DNA of 64,000 nucleotides from Trachythela sp. YZ-2020 (taxonomy: Eukaryota; Cnidaria; Anthozoa; Malacalcyonacea; Clavulariidae), in contig JADLSH010000279.1 in assembly GCA_016169945.1 (NCBI GenBank), forward strand, positions 1,984,001 to 2,048,000, in the 5' to 3' direction. The position numbers and the translations under genes were made by a program. The stretch's first letter is position 1, and each line of letters opens with the position of its first letter. The notes below the pieces were generated by a model. The model saw only the letters and a list, made by a program, of their open reading frames with translations. It had not been told where the DNA came from and did not search any database. Below, piece after piece: positions 1 through 11,278 of this stretch.

Positions 1-1375
1 TTACTAGACGTCAGTTTGTATGCACTAGCGAAAGTGCATACTTTACACCAGCGCAAAAAACCGGCCGCAACGCAATGTAGATTTAGTTTATGCCGCCACC
101 GAGATTATTTTTAAGGGAAAACTATATATTTCGATGGATTTCAACATGTCACCAATGAATTTGGACGGTTTTATGCCTTCGAGAGCCTCTCGAGGAGACC
201 TGGAAATTGTTTAACGCCCTGGCCCCTAGATCTATAGCTTTCGAGCCCGGGGCTCTCATATAACGTGGTTGAAATTATTTAATCTCTTCAAAATCTGGCC
301 GTTTAACTCTGGGAACTATACACAGTACACTTGGCCTGTGGTTATAGTCAATTCATGTGATTCATCTCACGTTAAAACACGGTGAATTAAACACCACGTT
401 GCGGACACCTCGCTAATACGGTCACCTATTTATGTCCCCGCAAAACACCAATACAATATATATATCCTACCATAGATTTCCTATTGCCCCGTGAATTCGT
501 CACCTCGTTAACACAGCGGCACAGTATATGAATTCAATAATTAATTAATTATGTATTCTATATTTCTATAATATAAGTGACACCTACCACACGCTTTTTT
601 ACATCTCGAAATGTCGCGAGCGTCTTGGTCGGCACAGTTCACAGGACAAAGCACACATCCCGGCATATCTTCACTATAATAGTTCCCTGCCGGACAACAT
701 CCGCTTTTCTTTACCAAAATAAAAACTAAAATAATTTGACACGCAGTCGGTTTCATGGCTGCAGACGCACATGACAAGAGTGCTACGAAGAAATGAAGCT
801 CTCCCACAAAATGTGTTCTTATTTCGTTCCCCCGAAGCGGAAATATTATTTTGGCAAATCATGAAAAACCATGTACTCTTACGCACAGTTTGAACCGAAT
901 GATGTACGATTGACGTCATAGGTTGCTAAGACGGAGTAAATAATGGATTTAGCCATGGTGATAGGACGCACAGGAACCCATGTGGTGATATTCCTTATGT
1001 ACAAATGGTGATGGCAAATGGAAAGAAGGTACAATTTGTATTTAAAGGGACTCATGGCTAAACTTTTTATCGTTGAAGAAAATATGCCTTTCATTGCGAT
1101 AATCCTCGTAAGATGCTCAGGAATTCCGGTGGTGACATTGCATTTTCTGTGACTGGTCACGAGTTAAATACGTCGCATTGTTGGCATTTTTATGACGTCC
1201 ACTAAAACGTGAACAAGAAACGAAGTCGGAGTATAAGAAAACTGCTGTTGACGACCTCGAGGCCTCGCATATAACACGAAGGTGTCAAGAAACCAAGGTG
1301 TCGTTCTATTTGAAACCAAATATATATACTTTCATGCAAATTAGAATGAGAAAACCAAATAGACCCATAGCGATT
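1..1375. repeat. Segmental duplication, copy A
   Basis: This block is a diverged copy of about 6650-8395. Both copies run in the same order through a stretch with ccggccgc and gtagatttagtttatgccgcc-type sequence, the receptor signal/CRD exon on the minus strand, its upstream flank, and a tail with gagaaaaccaaata. Copy B carries extra segments near its start. Sequence upstream of the exon (its promoter side) is included, so copy A could be transcribed. The copy meets the left window edge, so its full extent is unknown. Confidence 0.85.
588..756 (-). CDS. Partial: signal peptide + BCMA-like CRD exon, copy A
   Basis: This is the paralogue of the exon at 7533-7704. It opens with ATG at 756 and encodes a hydrophobic signal segment. 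A cysteine-rich module follows with CC, then C-x2-C-x3-C and C-x3-C spacing, identical in layout to the intact gene. It ends at a matching donor (TGTG/gtagg) in phase 1. It is one codon shorter than copy B and differs at several residues (for example GCCPAGN against ECCPAGT). No stalk/membrane exon follows before the window edge. Either the rest of a second receptor gene lies to the left of position 1, or this is an orphaned exon. Confidence is high for homology and low for function. Confidence 0.6.
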
Positions 1376-2689
1376 TATATATTTATCTATTTCGAGCCAC
1401 GGGGTCGGTTGCTATGTAATTTTCTGCCGGAAGCGCGGGCTTCGTTTTACCCAGCGGTCTCGTTGTTAAAATCAAAATGGTGTCGTTTTGCTTTATAACA
1501 ACGAAATTCCAAAATCCAATCAGAATTATTTGCTGTCAGAATATATTTGCTTAAATATTTGGGCATTGTTTACATCGCGGGATCCCCCATAGAACATGCG
1601 CAGAATGGACTTTACATGGTCTTTAATGCTAACAAATACGGAAAATGAATTTTCCTCTCATTTTCTCTGTAAACATGGATAGTGTCACTCGGATATAGAA
1701 CATTACCACAAGCATGCAATATTTGGCATTTGCATGTATTCCATACCAAATAGGCAAATACATGTCCCAGTATGGAATGTAACTTTTCTGTGCACCGGAC
1801 AGTGAAACACACGACTGTTTGGTCATCGATTGGCAAATACCAATCGATATCAATTAATTAATTGGTATTGATTGATATCGATTGATCGATTGGCTTTCCG
1901 ATCATCGATTTTCATCGATTGCACACGCCGGGTAATATGGCGCAACACGAACGCTGCAAATATGCCAATGAATCAGGATTTCGAATGACGTTTCTTTCTT
2001 GTTTCAAGAGCTCTACGCGAGCTCAAAGGATACAAAATAGCTAGGTCCATCTACAACTTGGAGTATAACTGCAACTTGATGCGGGAGAAATATGCATAGC
2101 AACCAACCTAGCCGATTTTTCGGACTGACGACCCGATTTTTCGGACTGTTGGAAGGTCACTTTAATGGTGTTCACACATTCCGATTTCTCGGATATCCGA
2201 CAAATTATGTATAATTAGATTAGTTTATTAGTTAGCTTACCTGTCTATATCAATTCTTGTAAAGCGCATTTGATCATATTCATATGTTAATTTGCGCTAT
2301 AAAAGTTTTAATTATTATTTTTATTATTAATTTACAAATAACAAACAAACAATTATCTTACATACGGTTATATTTACTTGCACACAGCGCCCTTTACATA
2401 ACAGTTAGCATAACAATACTACCATGCAGTCAGACTGTTCTTCTATATAGACTACTGCATGTTCTTCATACCATCATGCCATCCAGTCACTCGCTGTTTC
2501 GACATATTTGTGACGTTATGCAAAAGTCAGATTTATGACAATTGATAAATAGGATCCTGTCGTTAGCGAAATGCACTGCTAAACGATGTTCTTGAAAAGT
2601 TGTTTGTTGGCTGGTCCGCATCACTGGTTGGAATTGTCTCACTTTTCAAGTAATTGAAGAATTCTTTTAGGATTAGACTTAGTTTTTCC
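1376..2689. other. Intergenic, no gene seen
   Basis: AT-rich sequence with no exon that I can support on either strand. It contains a cluster of near-palindromic atcgat/atcaatta motifs around 1825-1925, beside duplicated sequence but without clear terminal repeats. Open frames here are short and show no splice-flanked conservation. Confidence 0.5.
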
Positions 2690-2825
2690 CTAATTCTCCT
2701 TTTCGTCCAGATGTAAAGTTGATGTGTGATGTTGCTCTGGTGCCGGACGTATAAGATTGTCCTTCTCAGTCTCCGGCACAGGAAGTATTATACCTTCTAT
2801 CTGCTCAATGCTGCTCGCTTGTTCA
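2690..2825 (-). CDS. Receptor exon 3: cytoplasmic tail and stop
   Basis: This exon follows a cag acceptor with a T-rich tract and completes the AG-split codon left by exon 2. It encodes 45 residues, rich in Glu, Ile and Pro (IEQIEGIILPVPETEKD), ending DEKEN and TAG. PVPETE resembles but does not satisfy the TRAF6 P-x-E-x-x-acidic/aromatic pattern. Signalling partners are therefore unknown. Confidence 0.7.
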
Positions 2826-5800
2826 CTGAAAATAGACAAAAGAAGGAGCGTATTAAACCAGAAAGCGTTTAACTTACATTGCTTTGATAACCATGCGCAT
2901 GCATGAACAAGCATGCAGTGTCAAAACCTTCCCCCAATACGAAAATTAAAATGAAACCATCTCCTGTTTATACTAAATAGTTCTATCAGTTCTTAACTGT
3001 TCTCTTTATAGAAGTGCGTCTCTCATTGGTCCAGTGTTACTGCAAGAGAAAACCGGTGTACTCGGTGTTGTTTTACAAATTTATATCCGTAGAGTTGAGA
3101 GAGGGGTAAATAATTTGTAATTTTACCTGTGCGAACGCTTTGACACAGTCACAGGGCTGGGTTCATGACTGGAATTTGAAGGCTCGACACAGATTTCAAT
3201 GCGTTCTCCTTCGTTTGATTTTTCCCTTGTCCTTGAACACCGCCACAAAAATGCAACCAAGACAACCAAAACCACTATAATTGTTCCAAAAACTCCGAGA
3301 CTTACTGCTAAGCCTAAGCGTACAGAGTCAGCCGTTGGTGAGGAATTTCCCTTTCCTGAGTGTTCAGAGTTAGCTGAGTGGCCCGTCTTTACGCTTTGAC
3401 TTTGAGTCGTTCTGCTCGGCTTTATGAACGTCCCCAGACGTGTTTGGAAATTTTTTGTAGTCGATTGTGTTTCAGGTGGTGATGGAGTTGTAGTAAGCTT
3501 GATAGTGGACTGTTTTGTCGTAGTAAGTTTCGGAACTTTAGTCTTTATTGCAGGTCGCGGTGTGGTTTTCTTTTCTATATAGAATAAAACCATGCATTAC
3601 CGAGTTTGCGGCTTTGCGCGGCAAATCAATGAAGCGAGGGCAAAGCAGAAATTTTGGATAATCTGGTGCCGTTTGTACATAACTCTTCACTACTTTTTAA
3701 CTACCCGTTCTGTATTGGTCTCAAAACCAAAACTGACTGAAACGCACAAATAGCACAAAGGACCCGTATATGTCGCTTGGTTATGCATCTACTGTAATTC
3801 AGTACTGCTCCCATTCAACAGACTCAGTATAACAGATTATATGTATTACATTCATACATTTTGCCTATATATTACTTCCCTTAGACTTGCTACAAGTCGA
3901 CTCGAATTATTTAGACGCGCGGTAATAAAACCCAGACGCGCAGTTAAGCCAAATTTCCTTAAAGCGCGAGTCGGAGAATGGCTACTTGAAGCTCGCCCGT
4001 ATAAAGCTAGTCTGTAGTAACCCTTTCCTTAGTAACCCAGTCATTATACTTTAGGACAATTTTTAATGCGAGTCGAATTGTAGCAAGTCTATACTTCCAA
4101 AGGCACACCAGCCAAACAACTTATGCTGTTGTCACTGCCTGTTTGCTAGTGATGACGTACGACAGCAAATTGGAGACAAGAATCAAATAAGCTGTTATTT
4201 TCCCGTTTTTTCGACGGAAGGAAAAAAAATCACCTAAAAACTTATTAAGCCACATTTTTTGAAACCGCAATGCACTTTTATAAGAAGGGGATTAGATTAT
4301 TATTGGCACAAATTTTATGCGTGCAAAACTGACAGTATTTATGTTATATTGGGAATAATTCCTTAAGGTTCTCCAATAAAGGAAAAAATGGAAAATGTTG
4401 CTCAGGACCTCTTGGTTTCAGCACAACCCAATGATGCAATATCATTCAGATCAGATAGTCCTGAGTGATAAGGGAAGAACCACTGATCTGAATATAGGCT
4501 GGATAACGCATCTCTTAATAATTTGATGGAAAAAAGTGAAGCCGGAAGTCAAGCGGCGATCAGTGCCGCCACCCGATTCTGAGGCCCTACTTTATTATAG
4601 ATAGTATTACAGAATCCTAGTTTTTCGCTTTTTGCCTTTTAAACGTTTCTGGCCGGTTACTATCACAAAGATAGAAGCACACGAGAAGAAATTTTGCAAA
4701 AATTTGGAGTATTACGGCTTTATAACGCCGTGAAACTGGATTTACAAGTTCGAAGGAGTGAACAGCCACATGTTAGCGATGTTTTGTTTATGATATTTCA
4801 ATTCAAAATCCACTCAAAATATAGAATTACTGCTACTGGACGAAGGCACTCTAGGAATTTGATGAAATGAACCAGCTCAGCTGCGGTATGAACAAAAGCG
4901 TGAATGTGGTAAGCTTTTAAAACAGGAATTAGGAACAGTGCTACACTGGTTCAATATTCACGTACTGAAATGAATTAAGTTAACCTATTTAATTCCTGTT
5001 TTAAAAACTTACCACATTCACGCTTTTGTTCATACTGCAGCTGAGCTGGTTCATGTCATCAAATTCTAATTCTATATTTTGAGTGGAATTGAAATATCAT
5101 AAACAAACATCTGTTCCTCCTTCGAACTTGTAAATCAGTTTCACGGCGTTATAAAACCATAATACTCCAAATTTTTTGCTCAAATTCTTCTCGTGTGCTT
5201 CTATCTTTGTGATAGTAAAACTGGCCAGACCAGAAAACGTTTAAAAGGCAAAAAGCTTCTGTAATACTATCTATAATAAAGTAGCCTCAAAATCCTGATC
5301 GGCCGCTTGACTTCCGGCTTCACTTTTGACAAGAGATGCGTTATCCAGCCTATATTCAGATCAGTGGGAAGAACCCACTGTTGTGACGTCAAGGGTACGT
5401 TTCCCCCCGTAAGCACAGAGACGTAACAATTATGGACACTTCCCGTTTGTATTAATGCCTTTAATTCAGGGCCTTTTTTAACATATAAACTTGGGGGGAA
5501 TGGCCCCCCCAGTCCCCCCTTGTGTACTTGCGAAAATAACAAAAAAATCGGTGTAAATGGGAAAATTGCTTTTCGGGGGTGTTTACCCCAGCGGGGGTGT
5601 TTACTACCAGTAGGCAGGGCTGCCCAGAGGGGAACAAAGGGGGCAATTTGCCCCTGGCCCCCAGCTAAAGAGGGCCCCCAAATAGAAATAAAGCCGAAAT
5701 ATGCATAGATTCGGCGGTTGAGTTGGATCAATCTACCTGAAAAATACAATAAGGACAGCAAAGGCCCTTCGTCTGGAAGTTAGTGAACTGACTTGAAACG

Positions 5801-7704
5801 TCGAAGTTCTTATTGTATTTTTCAGGTAGATTGATCCTACTCAACCGCCGAATCTTCGTAAAGACTCTACCTACACTGACACCACACATTTGAAATATGC
5901 ATATATTATTACTGTAAATTAGTCTCCCAGAATACAGGAATTTGCCATTTCCGAGATCCTAAATGATGGAAAATCGCTAGGACCCCAAAGTTACAATTTA
6001 CCCCGGTCTAGGAAGGTTAGTAGAAGGTGTTTGTACATGGAATATCAGTCCTATTGAACGAGATGCCGAGAAAGGGATCTTGATATTTACCATATACTGG
6101 CATCACTCCCACCATATATACCGAACTTGCGGTTATACTGATGCTCAGTTGGTTAGAGCGCTGCACCGGAATCGCAGGGCCGCAGTTCGATTCCTGCCAG
6201 AGGGCCTAAGTTGCATTTTCGCAACTGCTCCTGGCTAGGTCTAAAAAAATTATATAAATTTTCGTTCGAATATTCCATCTACAAACACCTACTATCAGTC
6301 CTACCGAACGAGATGCCGAGAAAAATTGAGTCCCTCGTCATAAACAAAATAGAAAATTTTGGTACAATATATATACTCCCAAATACAAAACAATATACGC
6401 ATAGTAATCATTAAAAAATGTAGCAATTTCTGTATCGTTTCTTAAATAAGGAAACATGTGATGTTGTAGTCTACAACGTTCAAAAAGAAACCTTTGTGTC
6501 AAACTGTGATTTACGTCAGAATTGCGTCAGATTGTCAAAGCGTGGGCAACAATTAGTCCGTTCCTATGGCTATGGTCTGCGGTCTGCCAAACGACAAAAG
6601 GAATATTTAAAAATAGCGTTTACAAGCAAATATGTACATGGGCATGGCTACACGTCAGTTGGTATGCACTAGCGAATTTTCTGTGAGTTAGTAAAGCTTG
6701 TCTATTTCATATCTGTCCTCAAAAGTTATGAACTTTGTTCTTATAAAGTTAAGTCAGTGTTTCTAATCAATTAGTGTGTTGCTAAACGCCAGTTTACACC
6801 AGCGCAAAAAATCGGCCGCTACGCCGCAGACTATGGCCTATGGATATTGTACCTAATCAATCTACCTAAGTTTCTATCACTTGTAGCCGTAGGAAACGAA
6901 TTAGTTTTGAATAGAAATGGAAGATATCTACTCACTGCATTTGTTAAATGCTTCAAATCAATGTAGATTTAGTTTATGCCGCCGCCCCCGAAATTATTTT
7001 TAAGGGAAAATTATTTCCATGGATTTCAACATGTATGAGTACCATTTTGGACGGTTTTGTGCCTTCGACAGCCTCTCGAGCCTGGAAAATGTTTAGCGCC
7101 TTGGCCCCTAGATTTGTAGTTTTCGAGCCCCGGGTTTTCATATAACGAGGTTGAAATTATTGAATCTCTTCCAAATCTGGCCGTTTAACTCTGCATGGGA
7201 ACTTTACACAATACACTTTGCCTGTGGTTACACTCAATTAATCTCACGTTAAAACACATGCGCATGCAGTGAAACATCGCGTTACGGACACCTCGCTAAT
7301 ACGGTCACCTATTTATGTTCCCGCAAAACACCAATACAATAGAATATACATATCCTACCAGAGATTTCCTATTGCCCAGTGAATCCGTCACCTCGTTACA
7401 CAGCGGCACAGCCAAATTTTTATGGCCCATTTTTTAAGTGTATTATTAGGGTCGGCCAATCAGACAAGCTCATGTATATATATGAATTCAACAAAAGCGT
7501 ATCTATATTTCTATAATATAAGTGACACCTACCACACGCTTTTTTACATCTCGAAATGTCACGAGCGTCTTGGTCGTCGCAGTTCACAGGACAGCCGACA
7601 CAGCCCGGCATATCTTCGCTATAATATGTCCCTGCCGGACAACATTCGCTTTTCTTCACAAAAATAAAAACTAAAAGAATGATTTGACACGCAGTCGGTT
7701 TCAT
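2690..7704 (-). CDS. Single-CRD TNF receptor (BCMA/TACI-type), 3 exons
   Basis: The joined exons 7533-7704, 3127-3574 and 2690-2825 are phase-compatible (1, then 2) and give about 251 residues. Residues 1-20 are a signal peptide. Residues 21-57 form one cysteine-rich domain with Cys at 22, 35, 38, 42, 53 and 57; spacings 13-3-4-11-4 nearly match human BCMA (13-3-4-9-4). Residues 58-144 form a Thr/Ser/Pro/Lys stalk likely to be O-glycosylated. Residues about 145-168 are one membrane helix followed by WRC, and about 83 cytoplasmic residues end in an acidic tail. I see no death domain and no clean TRAF motif. From the family, the expected role is binding a TNF-family ligand at the cell surface; that is inference. 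ATG at 7704 is preferred to the in-frame GTG at 7755. Earlier exons cannot be excluded. The first intron is about 4 kb and holds a large foldback and a SINE. Confidence 0.72.
3127..3574 (-). CDS. Receptor exon 2: stalk, transmembrane helix, proximal tail
   Basis: The exon is flanked by ctatatag acceptor and CACAG/gtaaaa donor. It begins with two bases completing a Glu codon with exon 1, giving C-E-K-K across the junction. Coded features in order: a Thr-rich stalk of about 85 residues with TTT and PSPP runs, a strongly hydrophobic helix (LGVFGTIIVVLVVLVAFL), a Cys-Arg-Lys stop-transfer stretch, and a Ser/Glu-rich segment. The composition is typical of a mucin-like stalk on a type I membrane protein. 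Confidence 0.75.
4481..5368. repeat. Large foldback element
   Basis: Two arms of about 430-480 bp are imperfect reverse complements: 4485 onward (gatctgaatataggctgg) pairs with sequence ending at about 5366. A short centre lies near 4930-4985. Shared arm landmarks include ataggctggataacgcatct, the agccggaagtcaagcggc block and the actttattatagatagta block. No open frame is conserved in the arms. It lies in the first intron of the receptor gene. A fragment of one arm recurs near 18770-18830. Confidence 0.8.
6130..6325 (+). repeat. tRNA-derived SINE, family A (copy 1)
   Basis: It starts with a tRNA-like head containing an A-box (gctcagttggttagagcg) and a B-box (agttcgattcc). A conserved body follows with cgcaactgctcctggctagg and ttcgaatattccatctac, then a tail with gagatgccgagaaaaa. 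Copies also occur at 15041 and 44107. Confidence 0.75.
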
Positions 7705-8395
7705 GGCTGCAGACGCACACGACAAGAGTGCTACGAAGAAATGAAGCTCTCCCACAAAATGTGTTCTTATTTCGTTCCCCCGAAGCGGAAATATTATTTT
7801 AGCAAATCATGAAAAACCATGTACTCTAATTATACGCCTCTCGTTCAAATGACGTACGATTGACGTCTGCCGTGGAAATTTTGGGATTTAGCCATGGTGA
7901 CAGGACGCTCAAGAACCCCCTGTCGTGATATTCCTTATACAGACGGTGACGACAAATCGAAAGAAGGCAAAATTTGTACTTATAGGAACTGGCTAAACTT
8001 TTGATCGATAATGAAAATATTTCTTCATCGCTGTAACTCGCAAGACGTTCAGGAATTCCGGTGGTGACATTACAATTTCTGTGACTGGATCACGAGACTA
8101 AATACGTCGCATTGTTGGCATTTTAATGACGTGTACTAAAACGTAAACAAGAAACGAGAAATCTGCTGTTGACGACGACCTTTAATTCCCTATAAAATTT
8201 TAACCATGCTTTAGGGTAATTGTCGAGGCCTCGCGTGACACGACGATGTCAAAAAAACACGAAGCTCGAAAGGCAATAACATGAAGGTGTTACAAAAAAA
8301 TTTCCTTCCTTACTGAATTGTCAAACCAGTTTATTTTAAACCCAATACATAATTATAAGGCCTTGCATGAGAAAACCAAATACACCAATAGCAAG
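6650..8395. repeat. Segmental duplication, copy B
   Basis: This is the second copy of the block at 1-1375, containing the intact receptor's first exon and upstream flank. Compared with copy A it carries extra sequence between about 6680 and 6955. Point differences and small indels are scattered throughout, so the duplication is not recent. Confidence 0.85.
7533..7704 (-). CDS. Receptor exon 1: signal peptide and CRD
   Basis: ATG at 7704 begins MKPTACQ, followed by a hydrophobic IILLVFIFV core. The CRD then reads ECCPAGTYYSEDMPGC, GCPVNC and CKKAC. The donor is TGTG/gtaggtg in phase 1. Tyr27-Tyr28 sit where single-CRD receptors of the BCMA/TACI/Fn14 type place the aromatic before the D-x-L turn; here the turn reads S-E-D-M-P. 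A longer start from GTG at 7755 would add a second hydrophobic stretch, but GTG is not a usual nuclear start. Confidence 0.75.
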
Positions 8396-10477
8396 CAATA
8401 TGGCTCAATATAAATTCTGCGAAAGTCTATACACGCTGTCGCACTTACGACTTAAAATGCTAATCAGGTTTAAAATGCTAATCAGGGATAATTTAATGAC
8501 CATGCATGTTGAATACGTACATATATCAAACATTTTGCTATGGCAACCATTAAGTTGATGTAAATAACAGAAATAGTAAGCTTCTTTAATTTAATTTACT
8601 CGATCTACAAATTATTACACAAAATATCGGCATGGTTTTTGGTTCGAAGGCAGTGGTTAATACCGAGAACTTTGTTGGTCATGATCAAATATGGTAAGGC
8701 AAGCTTTCGACAAAATAGCAATATGACCGGCGTTATATGGTGTTTATGTTTAGATATCGTTGTCTAGGAATTCGAGTGCGTTTCTGTTTATATTGCACGA
8801 CTTGACTTGCATTCAGTCATTCGTGTTCTTTTGGCAAGCACAGTCATAATATAACCTGCCACCTTTTCTCTTTACACACTTTAGGTTTATCGTTAAATAA
8901 ATTCCATAAAAGTTACTGCTCTCCTTGAATAGTTGTCTAGGAAATTATAGGGTGCATTTTATATGGGACGACCTTCACGCAGCCGGCTTTGTGACCGAAA
9001 GGAAGCGTGATTGATACATGTTTATAACCTCCCGCCTTTACGTTTATACTAATTATAGTTTAATAAATTCAATAAGAATTGTTCATGTCTGCCTTGGAAA
9101 TATATAGCTGTCTGGGAAGTTGAATACATTTCATGTAGTGCACGAGCTGTTTCGTGTTGTTATTGTGTATGCCGCACACTGAGCTCGTTGCCACGAGAGG
9201 TCTCAGTGGTCTCGTAGCCTGGCAAGTTTCCTCTAATATAGAAAACGATAGACTTTGTCTCACGGCCTTGCGAGGTAAAATTCTCATGAGAAAAAACCAT
9301 ACGCACACGAGAGAATGTGGCTGATCAACCGCCTGATGAGGTCGTTACCTCAGCCAAAGAGCTCTCGTGTGACTAGGCAGGTCTTTTAAGGCAAGCACGA
9401 TTATAACCTCACAACTTTAGGTTTATCGTCGACTTTCTATCCAAAGTTTTTCTGAGACTACGACGTTCACAGGAGACGGGACGATAGTACGAAAAGTTGT
9501 CCAGCCACTTGTTCACACAGGAATTCACACGGTTATATAGCTGTGCTCGAATTCGTCCGGTTTTACGCGCCCCGTGTCCACGCGAAGGACAAAATTGCGC
9601 CAATTCTATACAGTTCCGAAATCCGAATTCGACTGGTGTCGTAGGAACTACAAGCGTTAATAGTCATCGACATCGACTGACTGAACACGGACTGCAGAGC
9701 GATCCAAATACCCGCAAGTTACAGACCCATGCGTGATATTAATTATTAAATATTTAAATTGAATGTGTTATGTAGAAGTGTTTTTTTTTTGTTTATATAT
9801 ATATATAGGAAAGATCATGTCACAAACGAAGCAACAGCGGCCAAAAAATGGCCAATAAATTGGGGATTTTTAATCGGTCAATACAAAAAGGTAGTGTCGT
9901 AGTTTCAATTTGATCTTGAATTGTACAAGTAGTTAAACTATTGCCACATTTATGCGCATTATTATATGCACATGCTAATACCCATGTCTCGTATGGCTTG
10001 CAAAGGTGAAACACGATATCAGAATTGGGGTCAGTTAATTCACAGTTGGTTAATTCATGCCCTCATGTTTTTGGTCGAAATATCGAAAGGCCCGAAATAT
10101 CATAAAATATCGCAATCATTTTCAGAATGAAATATGTTCAGTGGTTATACAGAAACAAAGAAACATCCATGATCCCCAAACTATTTTAACAACATTTTAA
10201 ACATTTATACTTTTAAACATGTTATTCGGCCCCATTAGGTTTCAAATGGCTGACCCTGCTTTTCAGTCAACAAAATCACCTTTACTTTAGGGTCTTTAGT
10301 AAAAAATTAATCCAAGATGGCGAAAGCTCACTGTTTTCATTTTTATAGAGTTTTTATATAGATGATTTTAAAATTTCTTTCAAATGAAATAAACTATTTT
10401 TGTTGCCATATCCCTTTAAAGAATATTTTTTTTACTCTTTTACGGCTGTAGGTAATTGTTTAGTGAAATATAAAGGG
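8396..10477. other. Intergenic, no gene seen
   Basis: No exon with flanking splice signals and recognisable protein was found on either strand. The stretch contains low-complexity AT sequence, a (ta)n run near 9797 and direct short repeats of aaaatgctaatcagg near 8454-8485. Open frames around 9069-9736 show no family resemblance I recognise. Confidence 0.5.
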
Positions 10478-10775
10478 TAGCACGGGTGGCGGAAGCGGTT
10501 AGCGCGCTGCCTCTTACCACTGAGTTGAACCGGTTTCACAACAGGTCGAGGTCACTGTTGGTACTCGCATGAGATCGGCAGTGTGCTCAAATAACTCATG
10601 TAAGTTGAGATTCTCTCCTGTGCTTCGAGGGTTCTCCCCGGGTACTCCGGTTTCCTCCCTCTAATACTAACCCTTAGGAACTAACAATGGGGCCACAGTA
10701 ATTGGCTGACGCTGTTGTGGACTCCCTGCCATTGAGGCGAAGTTGAATAAAATAAAATAAAAAAATAAAGGTCGA
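10478..10775 (+). repeat. tRNA-derived SINE, family B (copy 1)
   Basis: The head reads agcacgggtggcggaagcgg...ttagcgcgctgcc with a B-box-like aggtcgaggtcac. A conserved body follows with tctcctgtgcttcgagggtt and ccgggtactccggtttcctc, and an A-rich tail of aataaaataaaat type. Reverse-oriented copies are at 26810 and 45795. Confidence 0.75.
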
Positions 10776-11011
10776 TTCTCCTCCTGACGTATGTGATTTA
10801 CTGGATTTGCTGACAAGAGATAAGGCTATTCCGCCCGCATTTTCGCGCGCCCTTTATAACTTCGTGCGCTTTTTATAACTCCCCAATCAATAAAAACCCC
10901 TTTAAGAGATAGACTTGGAGCAAGCCTAGCTCATACCTGACGCAGAAGTATAGTTGTTGCAGAATTGGATCCGACAAATCTGGCCTGAAAACGAATTATT
11001 TCAATATATAG

Positions 11012-11278
11012 TTATGCAACGAAGACGAGGACGTGCCGCAAGGAGCAGCCTCAGTACGAGTCAAAGAAAAGCGAGAGAAATTAAAACTTCCTCCAATTGA
11101 CAACGTAAAACAACTTCGAGTGGGTGCCTCTACCAGACCTTTCCCAAAAACCAGCAGTGGTGAGATAGGCTGGCGTTCGACACAACCTCAATGTCGACTG
11201 GAAATATATGGTCGTTATACAAAACCTGTACAGGGAGTGCTGAAATCACTCAACTGGCCTCATGAATCTGTTGACTGA
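11012..11278 (+). CDS. Isolated terminal exon, LLC1/C20orf85 (CIMIP1)-like
   Basis: The open stretch follows an atatatag acceptor in phase 0 and encodes about 88 residues ending at TGA. Its core TRPFPKTSSGEIGWRS, then LEIYGRY, then LNWPHESVD, resembles the C-terminus of the LLC1/C20orf85 family of ciliary microtubule inner proteins, where P-x-T-x-x-G-x-IGWRS and L-x-WP are conserved (from memory). I could not find upstream exons between 8.4 and 11 kb. It could be the last exon of a gene starting further upstream past the receptor, or a relic. Neighbouring sequence is repeat-rich. Confidence 0.45.
   Translation, partial: LCNEDEDVPQGAASVRVKEKREKLKLPPIDNVKQLRVGASTRPFPKTSSGEIGWRSTQPQCRLEIYGRYTKPVQGVLKSLNWPHESVD

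Noticed and set aside
1825..1925. Cluster of atcgattggcaaat/atcaattaattgg palindromes as a possible origin or operator
   Set aside because: AT-rich direct and inverted words without conserved spacing or a second copy; looks like a decayed repeat edge.
5267..5761. 164-codon minus-strand open frame
   Set aside because: It spans one arm of the foldback plus poly-C/poly-G repeat sequence, with no recognisable family, splice context or codon bias.
7705..7755. Longer receptor start beginning MGELHFFVALL
   Set aside because: The first codon is GTG, unusual for nuclear genes; the in-frame ATG at 7704 already gives a good signal peptide. The same holds for copy A.
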